From JACVRW01 sp035705985 (lineage in GTDB: Bacteria > Actinomycetota > Thermoleophilia > Solirubrobacterales > Thermoleophilaceae), in the NCBI GenBank assembly GCA_035705985.1, contig DASSVP010000023.1, positions 22,812-86,811 on the forward strand: a stretch of 64,000 nucleotides of DNA. The letters run 5' to 3'. This document shows, piece by piece, positions 23,401-31,939 of the stretch. The position numbers and the translations under genes are program-made. How positions within the stretch are numbered: position 1 is the stretch's first letter; the number at the start of each line of letters is the position of its first letter. The notes below the pieces were generated by a model that ran no database searches, was not told where the DNA came from, and saw only the letters and a program-made list of their open reading frames with translations.

Positions 23401-24750
23401 ATGAGCTCCTCGCGAGACATCGAGCGCTACGCCGCCCTGTTCGCGTCGCGGACAAAGGTGATGAAGTCGTCCGCGATGCGGGACCTGATGGCGGTGACCG
23501 CCCGCCCCGAAGTGATCTCGCTCGCCGGCGGGCTGCCCGACACCAGCACCTTCCCGCCCGACACCTTCGCCGCGGTGGCGCAGCGGATCGCGAGGGAGTC
23601 GTGCGCCAAGGCGCTCCAGTACGGGCCCACCGAGGGGCTCGAGGAGACGAAGGCCTGCATCGCCGAGGTGATGGAGGCGGAGGGTCTGCGCGCGGACCCC
23701 GAGGATGTGCTCGTCACCACCGGCGGCCAGCAGGTGATCGACCTGGTCACGAAGACGCTCATCGACCCCGGCGACGTGGTGATCGCAGAGGGCCCGACGT
23801 ACCCGGGGGCCGTGTCCGTGTTCAGCGCCTACCAGGCCGACGTGGTGCAGATCGACATGGACGCGGACGGCATGCGCGTCGAGCTGCTCGAGCAGACGCT
23901 CGACCGGCTGGACCGCGAGGGCCGCCGCCCGAAGTTCATCTACACGGTGCCGAGCTTCCAGAACCCCGCCGGTGTGACGATGTCGGCGCCTCGACGGCGC
24001 CGGCTCGTGGAGGTCGCGCACGAACGTGAGCTGCTGGTGCTCGAGGACAACCCGTACGGCCTGCTTCGCTACGAGGGCGACGCGCCCACGCCGCTGCTCA
24101 AGCTCGACGGCGGCGTGTACGTGATGTACCTCGGCACGTTCTCGAAGATCCTCTCACCGGGCATCCGGCTCGGCTGGGTGGTGGCGCCGCCGCCGGTGCT
24201 CGAGAAGATCAACCTCGGCAAGCAGGCCGCCGACCTCTGCACGTCGACGCTGTCGCAGCTGATGGTGCAGGCGTACTTCGCGGAGAGCCGCTGGCGCGAC
24301 TACGTGGAGTCGCTCACGGAGATCTACCGCGCCCGCCGAGACACGATGCTCGACGCGCTCGCCGACCATTTCCCGCCGCAGGCCGAGTGGACGCGCCCCT
24401 CCGGGGGTCTGTTCATCTGGGCGACCCTGCCGGACTTCATCGACACCACCGACCTGCTGGCGCGCGCCCTGCGCGACAACGTCGCGTTCGTGCCCGGGGA
24501 GGCCGCCTTCCTGGATGGCCGCGGGCGGAACGCGATGCGCCTGAACTACTCCGGCTCGGACGAGGACGCGATCCGCGAGGGCATCCGCCGGATCGGTGAG
24601 GTCGTGACCGAGCAGGTGCAGCTGTACGGGACGCTCACCGGCGAGCACGAGGCGGTGGAACTGCCGCCGGTCGAGGCGCCGCCTGTCGGCGGGGCGGACG
24701 TGCTTCAGATGCCGGACCGCGCGGAGCGCAAACGCCGCGCCGGCTTCTAG
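23401..24750 (+). CDS. PLP-dependent aminotransferase, class I/II (LysN / aromatic-like, 2-aminoadipate type)
   Basis: 449 residues. The N-terminus MSSSRDIERYAALFASRTKVMKSSAMRD and the motif VISLAGGLPDTSTFPPD are typical of the LysN/ARO8-like group. Others are QYGPTEGLEETK, VTTGGQQVIDLVTKTLIDPGD, IYTVPSFQNPAGVTMS, LVLEDNPYGLLRY and the PLP lysine in MYLGTFSKILSPGIRLGW. ATG at 23401 has GGA eight bases upstream; ATG at 23392 is an alternative. The C-terminal about 40 residues are a poorly conserved acidic/proline tail. The amino acid substrate is not decidable. Confidence 0.9.
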   Translation: MSSSRDIERYAALFASRTKVMKSSAMRDLMAVTARPEVISLAGGLPDTSTFPPDTFAAVAQRIARESCAKALQYGPTEGLEETKACIAEVMEAEGLRADPEDVLVTTGGQQVIDLVTKTLIDPGDVVIAEGPTYPGAVSVFSAYQADVVQIDMDADGMRVELLEQTLDRLDREGRRPKFIYTVPSFQNPAGVTMSAPRRRRLVEVAHERELLVLEDNPYGLLRYEGDAPTPLLKLDGGVYVMYLGTFSKILSPGIRLGWVVAPPPVLEKINLGKQAADLCTSTLSQLMVQAYFAESRWRDYVESLTEIYRARRDTMLDALADHFPPQAEWTRPSGGLFIWATLPDFIDTTDLLARALRDNVAFVPGEAAFLDGRGRNAMRLNYSGSDEDAIREGIRRIGEVVTEQVQLYGTLTGEHEAVELPPVEAPPVGGADVLQMPDRAERKRRAGF

Positions 24751-25244
24751 TTCTCTTCCTCGCCGTTGGCGAAGTCCTCGGGCGTGACGTTGTCGAGAAA
24801 GTCCTTGAACTTCTCGACGACCTCCTCCGTGTCCTCCACCTCATGCTCGAACTCGATTGCCGACTCGGTGATCACGTCCTCGGCGGCGAAGATCGGCGCT
24901 CCCGTGCGGACGGCCAGGGCGAGCGCGTCGGAGGGCCGCGAGTCGATCGGGATCTCGCGCCCGTTCAGCTGGAGCGTGACCTCTGCGTAGAAGGTGTTCT
25001 CGCGCAGCTCGGTGACCGCCACGCGGGTGCAGCTCACCTCGAGCTCGGACAGCATCTCGGAGATCAGGTCGTGCGTCATCGGGCGCGGCGTGTTGGCCCC
25101 CTGGAGCTTCATGAGGATCGCCGCCGCCTCCGGGTGACCGATCCAGATCGGGAGGAACTTGTTGCCGTCGCGAGTCTTCAGGAGCACGATCGGCTGCTTG
25201 CCGACCATGTCGAAGCTGACGCCGTAGATGACCATCTCCTGCAT
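24747..25244 (-). CDS. Bifunctional nuclease family protein (BFN, DUF151)
   Basis: 165 residues. The N-terminal MVIYGVSFDMVGKQPIVLLKTRDGNKFLPIWIGHPEAAAI, then RPMTHDLISEMLSELE and PIDSRPSDALALAVRTGAPIF are BFN-domain signatures; some family members have RNase and DNase activity. The acidic C-terminal tail (EHEVEDTEEVVEKF ... NGEEEN) is common in actinobacterial members. It is convergent with the aminotransferase and overlaps its last four bases. Confidence 0.9.
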   Translation of the reverse strand: MQEMVIYGVSFDMVGKQPIVLLKTRDGNKFLPIWIGHPEAAAILMKLQGANTPRPMTHDLISEMLSELEVSCTRVAVTELRENTFYAEVTLQLNGREIPIDSRPSDALALAVRTGAPIFAAEDVITESAIEFEHEVEDTEEVVEKFKDFLDNVTPEDFANGEEEN

Positions 25245-25295
25245 CGGTAGCGACAGTCTAGAGCGGGATGGAATCGGCGACCTTGAGCGACAGAG

Positions 25296-25369
25296 TGGGC
25301 GATCCTGGACTCGAACCAGGGACCTCGTCCTTATCAGAGACGCGCTCTAACCGACTGAGCTAATCGCCC
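25296..25369 (-). tRNA. tRNA-Ile (anticodon GAT)
   Basis: A 74-nt cloverleaf on the minus strand: acceptor GGGCGAT/ATCGCCC, D arm GCTC/GAGC, anticodon stem CGTCT/GGACG with loop CTGATAA (anticodon GAT), T arm CCTGG-TTCGAGT-CCAGG, discriminator A. No CCA encoded. It sits between parB and the BFN gene, all on the same strand. Confidence 0.97.
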
Positions 25370-25393
25370 GCGGAGGGTCGATTGTAGCGGCGC

Positions 25394-26281
25394 TCAGACC
25401 GCTCGCAGGTGTCCTCGAGCGAGCACTCGCTCGGCGAGCGCGACGGCGTCCCCGGGGGCGTCGAAGTCGAGCTCGACGCGGCAGCCCTCGCCCCGCGGGC
25501 GGACCTTGACAGGCCGGCCGAAGGCCGCGGACAGCGTGTCCTCGGCCGCCGCGAGCGCCTCGGCCAGATCCGGGTGAAGCTCGCGGGTGAAGCGCCTGGT
25601 CTGAGGCTTAGGCTGACCCTCAGCATCTCGTGCCCGACGCTCCGTCTCGCGCACCGACCAGCCGCCGTCGCGTGCCGCGAACGCCAGGCTGCGGCGCGTC
25701 GAGTGGTCCTTGCAGAGCAGCAGCGCACGGCCGTGGCCCTCCGTGAGCTCGCCCCGCTCGATCAGCTCGAGCGCCTCCTCGGGCAGCTCGAGCACGCGGA
25801 TCAGGTTCGAGATGGCGACCCGGCTGCGGCCGACCCGCCGGCCGACCTCCTGCTTCGTGAGGCCGAGATCCTCGACGAGCATCGCGCAGGCACGCGCCTC
25901 CTCGATGGGGTTGAGGTCGACCCGCGCCATGTTCTCGGCGAGCGCGAGGTCGAGCCGCTCCCAGTCGTCGGTGTCGCGGACGAGCGCGGGGATCGTCTCG
26001 TGCTCCACCATCTGAGCCGCGCGGAGGCGGCGCTCCCCGGCCACGAGCTCGAAGCTGCCGCCGGCGAGCGGGCGGACGACGATCGGCTGGAGCACGCCGC
26101 GCGTGCGGATCGACTCGGCGAGCTCGGCGAGCCGGGCCTGGTCGAAGCTTCGGCGCGGCTGGCGTGCGTTCGGCTGAATCAGCTCGAGCGGGATCTCGCG
26201 GAGGCCGTCCTCGATTTTTCCGGTGCTCGGCAGGATCGCGGCGAGGCCGCGACCCATCCCCCGCTGCTGGCCCTCAGCCAC
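25394..26281 (-). CDS. parB: Chromosome-partitioning protein ParB
   Basis: 295 residues. The N-terminal CTPase/ParB box is LVAGERRLRAAQ and LAENMARVDLNPIEEARA, followed by the helix-turn-helix QEVGRRVGRSRVAISNLIRVLELP (about 130-155) that binds parS, and a C-terminal dimerisation domain. It spreads on DNA from parS sites to organise the origin region. Two parS-like sites lie 2-6 kb away, in rsmG and dnaN. The ATG at 26281 overlaps the parA stop by eight bases. Confidence 0.96.
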   Translation of the reverse strand: MAEGQQRGMGRGLAAILPSTGKIEDGLREIPLELIQPNARQPRRSFDQARLAELAESIRTRGVLQPIVVRPLAGGSFELVAGERRLRAAQMVEHETIPALVRDTDDWERLDLALAENMARVDLNPIEEARACAMLVEDLGLTKQEVGRRVGRSRVAISNLIRVLELPEEALELIERGELTEGHGRALLLCKDHSTRRSLAFAARDGGWSVRETERRARDAEGQPKPQTRRFTRELHPDLAEALAAAEDTLSAAFGRPVKVRPRGEGCRVELDFDAPGDAVALAERVLARGHLRAV

Positions 26282-27032
26282 GCGCGGCCACCTCCTTCGC
26301 CAGCCTCAGGTACGCGGCGCTGCCCGCGCTCTGGGGAGCGTGCCGGAGGATCGGAAGCCCATAGCTCGGCGCCTCGCTCAGCCGGACGTTGCGCGGGACG
26401 ACCGTGTCGAACACCAGCGTCGGGAAGTGCTCGCGAACCTCGCGCTCGACGTCGCGCGCGAGCCGCGTGCGCCCGTCGTGCATCGTGAGGATCATCCCGA
26501 GCACCGTGAGCCGCGGGTTCAGCTCTTGCCCGATCAGCGACAGCGTGTCGAGCAGCTGCGCGAGGCCCTCGAGCGCGAAGTACTCGGTCTGGACCGGAAC
26601 GATCACGCGGTCGGCCGCCACGAGCGCGTTCACGGTGAGCGGGCCGAGCGAGGGCGGGCAGTCGAGGAGCGTGAAGAGATAGCGGTCGCGGACGCTGCCG
26701 AGCCGGTCGCGGAGGGTGGTCTCCGAGCCCTCGATGCGCGGCAGCTCCACGTTGGCGCCGGCGAGGTCCGGACTCGAGGGGACGACGTCGAGCCGCTCGA
26801 TGCCGCTCGGGACGGCGGCCGCGGTGAGCGCCAGCTCGCCTGAGAGGCAGTCGTACACGCTCGCCCCTCCGTCCTTGGGCAACCCAAGTGCAACCGTAGC
26901 GTTGCACTGCGGGTCGAGATCGACCAGCAGCGTCGGATGGCCGGCGTCGGCGATGCTGGCGCCGAGATTGACCGCGGTGGTGGTCTTGCCCACCCCGCCC
27001 TTCTGGTTTGTGACTGCGACAACGGTGCCCAT
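26274..27032 (-). CDS. parA: Chromosome-partitioning ATPase ParA (Soj)
   Basis: 252 residues. A deviant Walker A motif, NQKGGVGKTTTAVNLGAS, Walker A' LVDLDPQCNATVALG, Walker B-like LLDCPPSLGPLTVNAL, and TVVPRNVRLSEAPSYGLPI near the C-terminus are all ParA/Soj signatures. It forms ATP-dependent gradients on the nucleoid that pull ParB-parS complexes. The upstream 201-base gap to rsmG holds copy B of the 85-bp repeat and a GC-rich hairpin at 27112-27136. Confidence 0.97.
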   Translation of the reverse strand: MGTVVAVTNQKGGVGKTTTAVNLGASIADAGHPTLLVDLDPQCNATVALGLPKDGGASVYDCLSGELALTAAAVPSGIERLDVVPSSPDLAGANVELPRIEGSETTLRDRLGSVRDRYLFTLLDCPPSLGPLTVNALVAADRVIVPVQTEYFALEGLAQLLDTLSLIGQELNPRLTVLGMILTMHDGRTRLARDVEREVREHFPTLVFDTVVPRNVRLSEAPSYGLPILRHAPQSAGSAAYLRLAKEVAARG

Positions 27033-27111
27033 CGGTGCCGAACCTACGGTTCGGATCGGTCGGAAAGGCGTTCGGGAGCGAACGTGTGGTTCCTTCTTGG
27101 CCTCCGCGTTG

Positions 27112-27136
27112 CGTTCGCCCCGGGCCCGGGCGAACG
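27112..27136. repeat. GC-rich hairpin upstream of parA
   Basis: CGTTCGCCC (27112-27120) and GGGCGAACG (27128-27136) form a nine-bp stem with a seven-base loop CGGGCCC. It has no T tract on either strand, so a terminator is unlikely. Its distal arm overlaps the first bases of repeat copy B. The other repeat copy, near recF, has no matching hairpin here. Confidence 0.7.
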
Positions 27137-27216
27137 GCAGCGGTGAAGGCGGTGCTTTCCCCGCAAAGCGTCCTGGGTTAGGCGTCTCTGTGACGCCCCA
27201 ATCAGGACGCTTGCCC
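27131..27216. repeat. 85-bp two-copy origin-flanking repeat, copy B
   Basis: Shares with 34180-34264 a 19-bp identical block (cgaacggcagcggtgaagg), then a hairpin with arms AAGCGTCCTG (27166-27175) and CAGGACGCTT (27203-27212). An inner stem GGCGTC/GACGCC (27181-27186 with 27192-27197) lies inside. The copy lies in the rsmG-parA gap on non-coding DNA. Both copies have the same orientation on the plus strand, while the flanking genes run in opposite directions. Confidence 0.85.
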
Positions 27217-27233
27217 TCAGTGCGGTCGTTCGC

Positions 27234-27905
27234 CTAGGCCAACGGGCGCTTCCGGGCCATCCCGGCGCGGCGTGGGAAGCGGTCGGGCGTGGGCGCGACC
27301 TTGCGGAACACGTGCAGATGGCGGTTCTCGGAACGCGGGTAGGGCTTGACCGGCAGCACCTCCTCCACCGCCATCCCCACCTCCCGGGCCGCCGCGGCGC
27401 CGGCGGCCTCCTCGTCCGCGTCGCGAGCGCCCTTCCAGGCGACCAGCACGCCACCATCCAGCAGCAAAGGCGCCGCGTACTCGACCAGCACCGCCAGCGG
27501 CCCCACCGCACGTGCCGTCACCGCGTCGTACGCACCCGCCCCACCACCCAACGAGGCGGGGATCCGCGCGAAGTCCTCCACCCGCGCGGTGACCGAGCGG
27601 GCATTTGAAAGCCCCACCGCCTGAATCAAGCGGCCCATCAGCGCTGTCTTTCGACCCGCGGATTCCACTAGGTCAACCTGCGCTCGAGGGAGAGCCATTG
27701 CGAGAACGAGACCAGGAAACCCTGCGCCTGCTCCTATATCCGCGATCCGGCGGGCGGCCGACAGGCCTGAAACCTCCAGCCCGGACAGCGAATCCGCGAC
27801 ATGAACCTCAAGCGCCGCTTCAGGCTCTGAAACGGTCGTATGCGGGTCGGGCTCGGCCGCAAGCGCCTCTAGGAGAGGCAGGAACGTTTCACGAGAAACG
27901 CTCAA
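27234..27905 (-). CDS. rsmG: 16S rRNA (guanine(527)-N7)-methyltransferase RsmG (GidB)
   Basis: 223 residues. Class I methyltransferase motif RRIADIGAGAGFPGLVLAMALP, then VDLVESAGRKTALMGRL, ARVEDFARIP and DAVTARAVGPLAVLVEYAAPLL are RsmG-specific. The N-terminal region is shorter than in E. coli RsmG. The start TTG at 27905 gives MSVSRETFLPLL; its first codons encode the parS-like site, so the VSRETF residues are forced by DNA function. It overlaps the 3' end of jag by 17 bases. The methyl group at G527 of 16S rRNA influences streptomycin sensitivity. Confidence 0.93.
   Translation of the reverse strand: MSVSRETFLPLLEALAAEPDPHTTVSEPEAALEVHVADSLSGLEVSGLSAARRIADIGAGAGFPGLVLAMALPRAQVDLVESAGRKTALMGRLIQAVGLSNARSVTARVEDFARIPASLGGGAGAYDAVTARAVGPLAVLVEYAAPLLLDGGVLVAWKGARDADEEAAGAAAAREVGMAVEEVLPVKPYPRSENRHLHVFRKVAPTPDRFPRRAGMARKRPLA
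27885..27900. promoter_or_regulatory. parS-like ParB binding site in rsmG/jag
   Basis: CGTTTCACGAGAAACG matches the bacterial parS consensus TGTTTCACGTGAAACA at 13 of 16 positions and is near-palindromic. It lies across the start of rsmG and the last codons of jag. The dnaN site at 31951 differs from it mainly at one central base when read on the minus strand (CGTTTCTCGTGAAACG). Confidence 0.85.
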
Positions 27906-28563
27906 CGGGGCTGACCACCAGCCGCCGGTCGGGCTCGTCGCCCTCGCTGTGGGTCTCCACATCCCTGCGCTCGCTCAGATACGTGTGCACGATCTTGCGC
28001 TCGGGGGCGCGCATCGGCTCGAGCTCCACGGGACGGCTGTACTGGAGCGCCTCGGCCGCCGCGCGGTCCGCCATCCGGTGCAGAGCGCCCTCGCGGCGCT
28101 CCCGGTAGCCGGCCGCGTCCACCGTCACCTGCTTGCGCTCCGAGTCGCCCCTGAACGCGGCCCGGAACGCCAGATGCTGCAGGGCGTCGATGGTCGACCC
28201 GTGCTTTCCGATCAGCAGGCCCAGGTCGTCCCCGTTGACGGTCGCGCGAATCTCCTCGTCCGACTCGTCGATGTCCACGGTCGCGTGCAGCCCGAGCGCG
28301 TGCACAACCCGCGCCACGATCGCCCGGACGCGCTCGGCGGGCTCCTCTGGAATCGTCTCGGCAACCGCGCGCCATGCATCGACGTCGACCTTCGCACGAA
28401 CGCTCGAGCCGCCCTCGCTGCCGCCGTCGTCCAAGACCTCGAAGCTCACACACTCCGCTGTCAGACCGGGAAAGCGCCCCTCGAGTGCCTTGACCGCGGC
28501 CCACTTCGCCTCGCCGAGCGTCTCACCGTCCGCCTCGGCGACGAGCTCTTCCTGTGAGCTCAC
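27889..28563 (-). CDS. jag: Jag/KhpB-like RNA-binding protein (KH and R3H domains)
   Basis: 224 residues. The N-terminal Jag domain has GETLGEAKWAAVKALEGRFPGL, followed by a KH domain with DLGLLIGKHGSTIDALQHLAFRAAF (GxxG loop IGKHG) and an R3H domain (ADRAAAEALQYSRPVELEPMRAPERKIVHTYL). It binds RNA and is always near yidC and rnpA. The GTG start overlaps the yidC stop (GTGA). Its last codons overlap the start of rsmG and the parS-like site. Confidence 0.93.
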   Translation of the reverse strand: MSSQEELVAEADGETLGEAKWAAVKALEGRFPGLTAECVSFEVLDDGGSEGGSSVRAKVDVDAWRAVAETIPEEPAERVRAIVARVVHALGLHATVDIDESDEEIRATVNGDDLGLLIGKHGSTIDALQHLAFRAAFRGDSERKQVTVDAAGYRERREGALHRMADRAAAEALQYSRPVELEPMRAPERKIVHTYLSERRDVETHSEGDEPDRRLVVSPVERFS

Positions 28564-29444
28564 CGGCGGCGTCCCGACCGCTTCTTCTTCTTGCGCGGCG
28601 ACTTGGGCGGTGCCTTCGAAGGCCCGCCGTCGCCACCGGCAGCGACAGGAGCCTTGCCCTTGTCGCTGCCGTTTCCTCCGTCAGCCGCCACGGCGGACGC
28701 GGTGGCGGGCGAGGGCTTCCCTCGAGCCGGCTTCGACTCCGGCACCGCGTCCCTCGGATCCAGCGGCTCCGGCTTCGGATACAGCTTCCGCACGAGCAGC
28801 TGCTGCCCGATCGTCCACACGTTCGTCGTGATCCAGTAGACGATCAGGCCGGCCTCGAAGTTGATGATGAAGATGACGAAGACGAACGGCAGCGCGAACA
28901 TGATCCGGCGCTGCATCGGGTCCGCGCTGATCGCGGTGACCGCGCTCGCGGCGAGCTGGGTGCCGACGTACAGGACGATCAGGGCGCCAAGCAGAACCGG
29001 GTCGTCGACGGTCGCGGCGAGGTTGTCGATTGGCCCGAAGCCCGGGTTGTCCGCGATGTCCGCCTTGAACTCGTCCGAGCGCAGCAGGTAGAAGAGCGAG
29101 ATGAAGAAGGGGATCTGCAGCAGCAGTGGGAAGCACGAGCCCAGCGGGTTGACCTTCTCCCGCTGATAGAAGGCCATGATCTCCTGGTTCATGCGCTGCT
29201 TGTCGTCCTTGTAGCGCTCCTGGATCTCCTTGATCTTCGGCTGGAGCACCTGGAGCCGCTGCATGGACTTCACGCCCTTGAAGGTGAGCGGCAGGATCGC
29301 GATCCGGACGGTGAAGGTCAGCAGGATGATCGCCCAGCCCCAGCTGCCCGCGAAATCGTCGTTCGGGTCGATCAGGTCGTGCCAGAACTCCAGGATCCAC
29401 TGACAGACATCGATGAGCGGCTGAAGGACGTTGGCGATGTACAT
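28560..29444 (-). CDS. yidC: Membrane protein insertase YidC
   Basis: 294 residues. Membrane segments include WGWAIILLTFTVRIAILPLTFKGV with the conserved hydrophilic-groove Arg, followed by the coiled PKIKEIQERYKDDKQRMNQEIMAFYQREKVNPLGSCFPLLLQIPFF, the YidC signature. The C-terminal tail is lysine/arginine-rich (PPKSPRKKKKRSGRRR), which is thought to contact ribosomes. There is no large periplasmic P1 domain, so it is the Gram-positive/actinobacterial type. Preceded by yidD, four bases apart. Confidence 0.96.
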   Translation of the reverse strand: MYIANVLQPLIDVCQWILEFWHDLIDPNDDFAGSWGWAIILLTFTVRIAILPLTFKGVKSMQRLQVLQPKIKEIQERYKDDKQRMNQEIMAFYQREKVNPLGSCFPLLLQIPFFISLFYLLRSDEFKADIADNPGFGPIDNLAATVDDPVLLGALIVLYVGTQLAASAVTAISADPMQRRIMFALPFVFVIFIINFEAGLIVYWITTNVWTIGQQLLVRKLYPKPEPLDPRDAVPESKPARGKPSPATASAVAADGGNGSDKGKAPVAAGGDGGPSKAPPKSPRKKKKRSGRRR

Positions 29445-29447
29445 GGG

Positions 29448-29699
29448 CTAGGCGGCGGGGCGCGGGCGGAACAGCTTCTGGTCCTCGACCTTGTCGACTC
29501 CGCCGTGACTCCACGGGTTGCAGCGCAGAAGGCGCCAGGCCGCGAGGACGATCCCCCGGAGCACACCGTAGCGTCGGACTGCCTGCACGGCGTACTCGGA
29601 GCAGGTCGGATGGTACTTGCAGCGCGCGGGGATGGCCGGCGAGATCGCGCGCTGGTAGAAGCGCACCGGGGCGATCGCGATCGACCGCATCGCCCTCAC
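29448..29699 (-). CDS. yidD: Membrane protein insertion efficiency factor YidD
   Basis: 83 residues. APVRFYQRAISPAIPARCKYHPTCSEYAVQAVRRYG contains the three conserved cysteines (CKYHPTCSEYA ... LLRCNPW) and WRLLRCNPWSHGGVD is the standard YidD C-terminal region. It sits between rnpA and yidC, the conserved order. Its stop is followed four bases later by yidC. Confidence 0.95.
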   Translation of the reverse strand: MRAMRSIAIAPVRFYQRAISPAIPARCKYHPTCSEYAVQAVRRYGVLRGIVLAAWRLLRCNPWSHGGVDKVEDQKLFRPRPAA

Positions 29700-30085
29700 G
29701 ACGGCCCCTCCGCGGCGCTCGAGAGACCGGCCTCCGAGAGCACGCTCCGGAGCGCCTGCTCGATGGCCGGCTCGCCGCCCTCGCGCGCGAGCTCGGCCGC
29801 CGCCGGGCGAGCGACGATCACGAAGTCATGACCCTCGCGCAGGCTCTCGGCGTTCGACCAGAAGGCGTCCCTGAGCAGGCGCTTCACCCGGTTGCGCTCC
29901 ACCGCGCCGCCAAGCTTGCGCCCCACGGACACGCCGAGGCGCGGCTCCGACTCGTCGCCCTCCGCGCGCGGAAAGGCGTACACGACGAGGTGCCGGCTCG
30001 CGTGCGAGCGGCCCTCGCGGTACACGCGCTCGAACTCGCCGCTGCGGGATAGCCGGCGGCGCCTTCGACGCGCACGGTCGGCCAT
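29696..30085 (-). CDS. rnpA: Ribonuclease P protein component
   Basis: 129 residues. RRRRLSRSGEFERVYREGRSHASRHLVVYAF, LGVSVGRKLGGAVERNRVKRLLRDAFW (the RNR motif GxAVxRNRxKRxxR) and GHDFVIVARPAAAE are diagnostic. RnpA binds the RNase P RNA and tRNA precursors. It overlaps yidD by four bases and lies just after rpmH, the universal order. Confidence 0.96.
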   Translation of the reverse strand: MADRARRRRRRLSRSGEFERVYREGRSHASRHLVVYAFPRAEGDESEPRLGVSVGRKLGGAVERNRVKRLLRDAFWSNAESLREGHDFVIVARPAAAELAREGGEPAIEQALRSVLSEAGLSSAAEGPS

Positions 30086-30088
30086 CGG

Positions 30089-30223
30089 CTAGGGGGTGAG
30101 CCGCTTGCGGCCCTTGGCCCGGCGGCGCTTAAGGAGGGCGCGGCCGGCGCGGGTCCTCATACGCGCGCGAAAGCCATGGGTGCGTGCGCGCTTGCGCTTC
30201 TTGGGCTGGTAGGTGCGCTTCAT
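30089..30223 (-). CDS. rpmH: 50S ribosomal protein L34
   Basis: 44 residues, from [18 protein letters not shown] to GRKRLTP: the classic L34 sequence with the conserved MKRTxQP start and TRxGR core. It is the first gene of the minus-strand block at the origin, divergent from dnaA across 246 bases. ATG at 30223 has the family's exact length. Confidence 0.99.
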   Translation of the reverse strand: MKRTYQPKKRKRARTHGFRARMRTRAGRALLKRRRAKGRKRLTP

Positions 30224-30469
30224 GTGCCGGCACGCCAGGGTACAAGATCGCCGGGCATCCGCCTGTGCACTTCCTGTCGACAGCGCGGCCGCGGCCGGTG
30301 GCGATGGTTTTTCCGCGTTTTGCGGAGCCGTCCCGGCGCAGGCGGCACCGAGCGATTTGGGCCGTTGTACACTCGCCGAGCCGAGGGCAGCGGGGGGCAC
30401 TCTTCCCCGGTCCGCCCTTCCTCTGTGAACGGTTCTTCAGCAAGGCCCTGAGGAGGGTCGCGACCGCCC
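30224..30469. other. rpmH-dnaA intergenic region, candidate oriC
   Basis: 246 bases between the divergent rpmH and dnaA genes at the minus/plus switch of gene orientation. Degenerate DnaA boxes are visible: TTGTACACT (30365-30373) and palindromic CTGTCGACA (30274-30282), each 7 of 9 matches to TTGTCCACA, plus two 6/9 sites. A relatively AT-rich stretch is at 30306-30321 (ggtttttccgcgtttt). The dnaA-dnaN gap (31817-31939) is the other candidate and has weaker boxes. Confidence 0.4.
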
Positions 30470-31816
30470 GTGCCCACGCAGCCAGATGAGATTTGGGACG
30501 CCATCCGCGCCGAGCTCCGCAGGGAGACGCCGGACTTCCAGTTTCACATCTGGCTCGAGCCGCTCCAGCTGGCCGCGATTCACGGCAGCACGGTCTACGT
30601 CCGCGCGCCGGAGCACATCCGCACAACCGTCGCCGAGCGCTACCTCTCGTTGCTCCGCCGGGCGGCAGCGACCGGCTTCGACGCCGGTGCAACCGTCGAG
30701 GTGGTCGGGGCGGACTGGGAGCCGCCCGCCGGACAGCCGAACGGCAACGGAGGCTCCCAAAGCCACGTCGGCGGGTCCTCCAAACGCGATCGTCTGAACC
30801 CGAGGCACACGTTCGATCAGTTCGTGATCGGCGCCGGGAACCGCTTCGCGCACGCCGCGGCGCTCGCCGTCGCCGAGCTGCCGGGCCACTCCTACAACCC
30901 GCTCTTCCTCCACGGGTCGCCCGGCATCGGCAAGACGCATCTCCTGCACGCGATCGGCAACTACGTCGAGTGCTTCGGCTCGGGCCTCCAGGTTCGCTAC
31001 GCCACCGTCGAGGAGTTCACCACCGAGTTCGTTCAGGCTGTGCGCGGCAAGACCACCGACAGCTTCAAGCAGCGCTTCCGCGGCGCCGACGTGGTCCTGC
31101 TCGACGACATCCAGTTCCTCGCCGGCCGCGAGAAGACGCGCGAGGAGTTCTTCCACACCTTCAACGCGCTCCTCGGCAGCGGGCGGCAGCTCGTGATGAC
31201 CTCCGACTGCGCCCCTGAGGACATCCCGGGCCTCGAGACTCGGCTGATCGAGCGCTTCCGCTCGGGACTCGTGGTCGAGCTGGACGCTCCGGAGCTCGAG
31301 GTGCGCATGGCGATCCTCGCGAAGCGGGCCCGGCTCGACGCCATCGAGGTCGGCGAGGACGTGCTGGCCGAGATCGCGAGCCGTGTCACCACCAGCGTCC
31401 GCGCCCTTGAGGGCGCTCTGATCCGCGTGGTGGCATACGCCTCCCTCACGGGTGAGCCGCCCACGCGCGGGCTCGTGCGCCACGTCCTGCGCCGCCTCGG
31501 CGAGGACACCGCGCCCGATGCCTGCGGCCTCGGCGAGATCCTCGACGCCGCCGCTCAGGAGTTCGGCGTCGAACGAGAGGCGCTCATGGCACGCGACCGC
31601 CGCCCCGCGGTCGCGACAGCGCGCCAGGTCGCGATGTACCTTGCGCGTGAGCTCACGGAGCACAGCCTTCCGGAGATAGGGCGCGGGATCGGAGGGCGGA
31701 ACCACACGACGGTCCTGCACGCCGTGAACCGCGTCACCGCCGCCATGCGCACCGACGACTCGGTCCGCAGCACAGTCGACAACCTCCGCCGGCGACTGGG
31801 CCGTCCCGCTTCCTGA
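30470..31816 (+). CDS. dnaA: Chromosomal replication initiator DnaA
   Basis: 448 residues. Domain I about 1-75 (IWDAIRAELRRETPDFQFHIWLEPL), a short variable linker rich in Asn/Gly/Ser (PNGNGGSQSHVG), AAA+ domain III with Walker A GSPGIGKTHLLHA and Walker B VVLLDDIQFLAGR, and the DnaA-box-binding domain IV with IGGRNHTTVLHAVNRV. E. coli has Asp where this protein has Asn (GGRDHTT versus GGRNHTT). GTG start, with GAGGAGG upstream. The origin probably lies on one side of this gene. Confidence 0.98.
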   Translation: MPTQPDEIWDAIRAELRRETPDFQFHIWLEPLQLAAIHGSTVYVRAPEHIRTTVAERYLSLLRRAAATGFDAGATVEVVGADWEPPAGQPNGNGGSQSHVGGSSKRDRLNPRHTFDQFVIGAGNRFAHAAALAVAELPGHSYNPLFLHGSPGIGKTHLLHAIGNYVECFGSGLQVRYATVEEFTTEFVQAVRGKTTDSFKQRFRGADVVLLDDIQFLAGREKTREEFFHTFNALLGSGRQLVMTSDCAPEDIPGLETRLIERFRSGLVVELDAPELEVRMAILAKRARLDAIEVGEDVLAEIASRVTTSVRALEGALIRVVAYASLTGEPPTRGLVRHVLRRLGEDTAPDACGLGEILDAAAQEFGVEREALMARDRRPAVATARQVAMYLARELTEHSLPEIGRGIGGRNHTTVLHAVNRVTAAMRTDDSVRSTVDNLRRRLGRPAS

Positions 31817-31939
31817 CCGGTGTGAATGGAAGAATGGACAGCTTCCGCACAGGGGTCGATTCGGTCCCGAAGCAGGATCGCTCCGGATATCAACCTCTGA
31901 ACAGCCCCCAATCACCTCTACCGAGATAGGCAGCATCCT

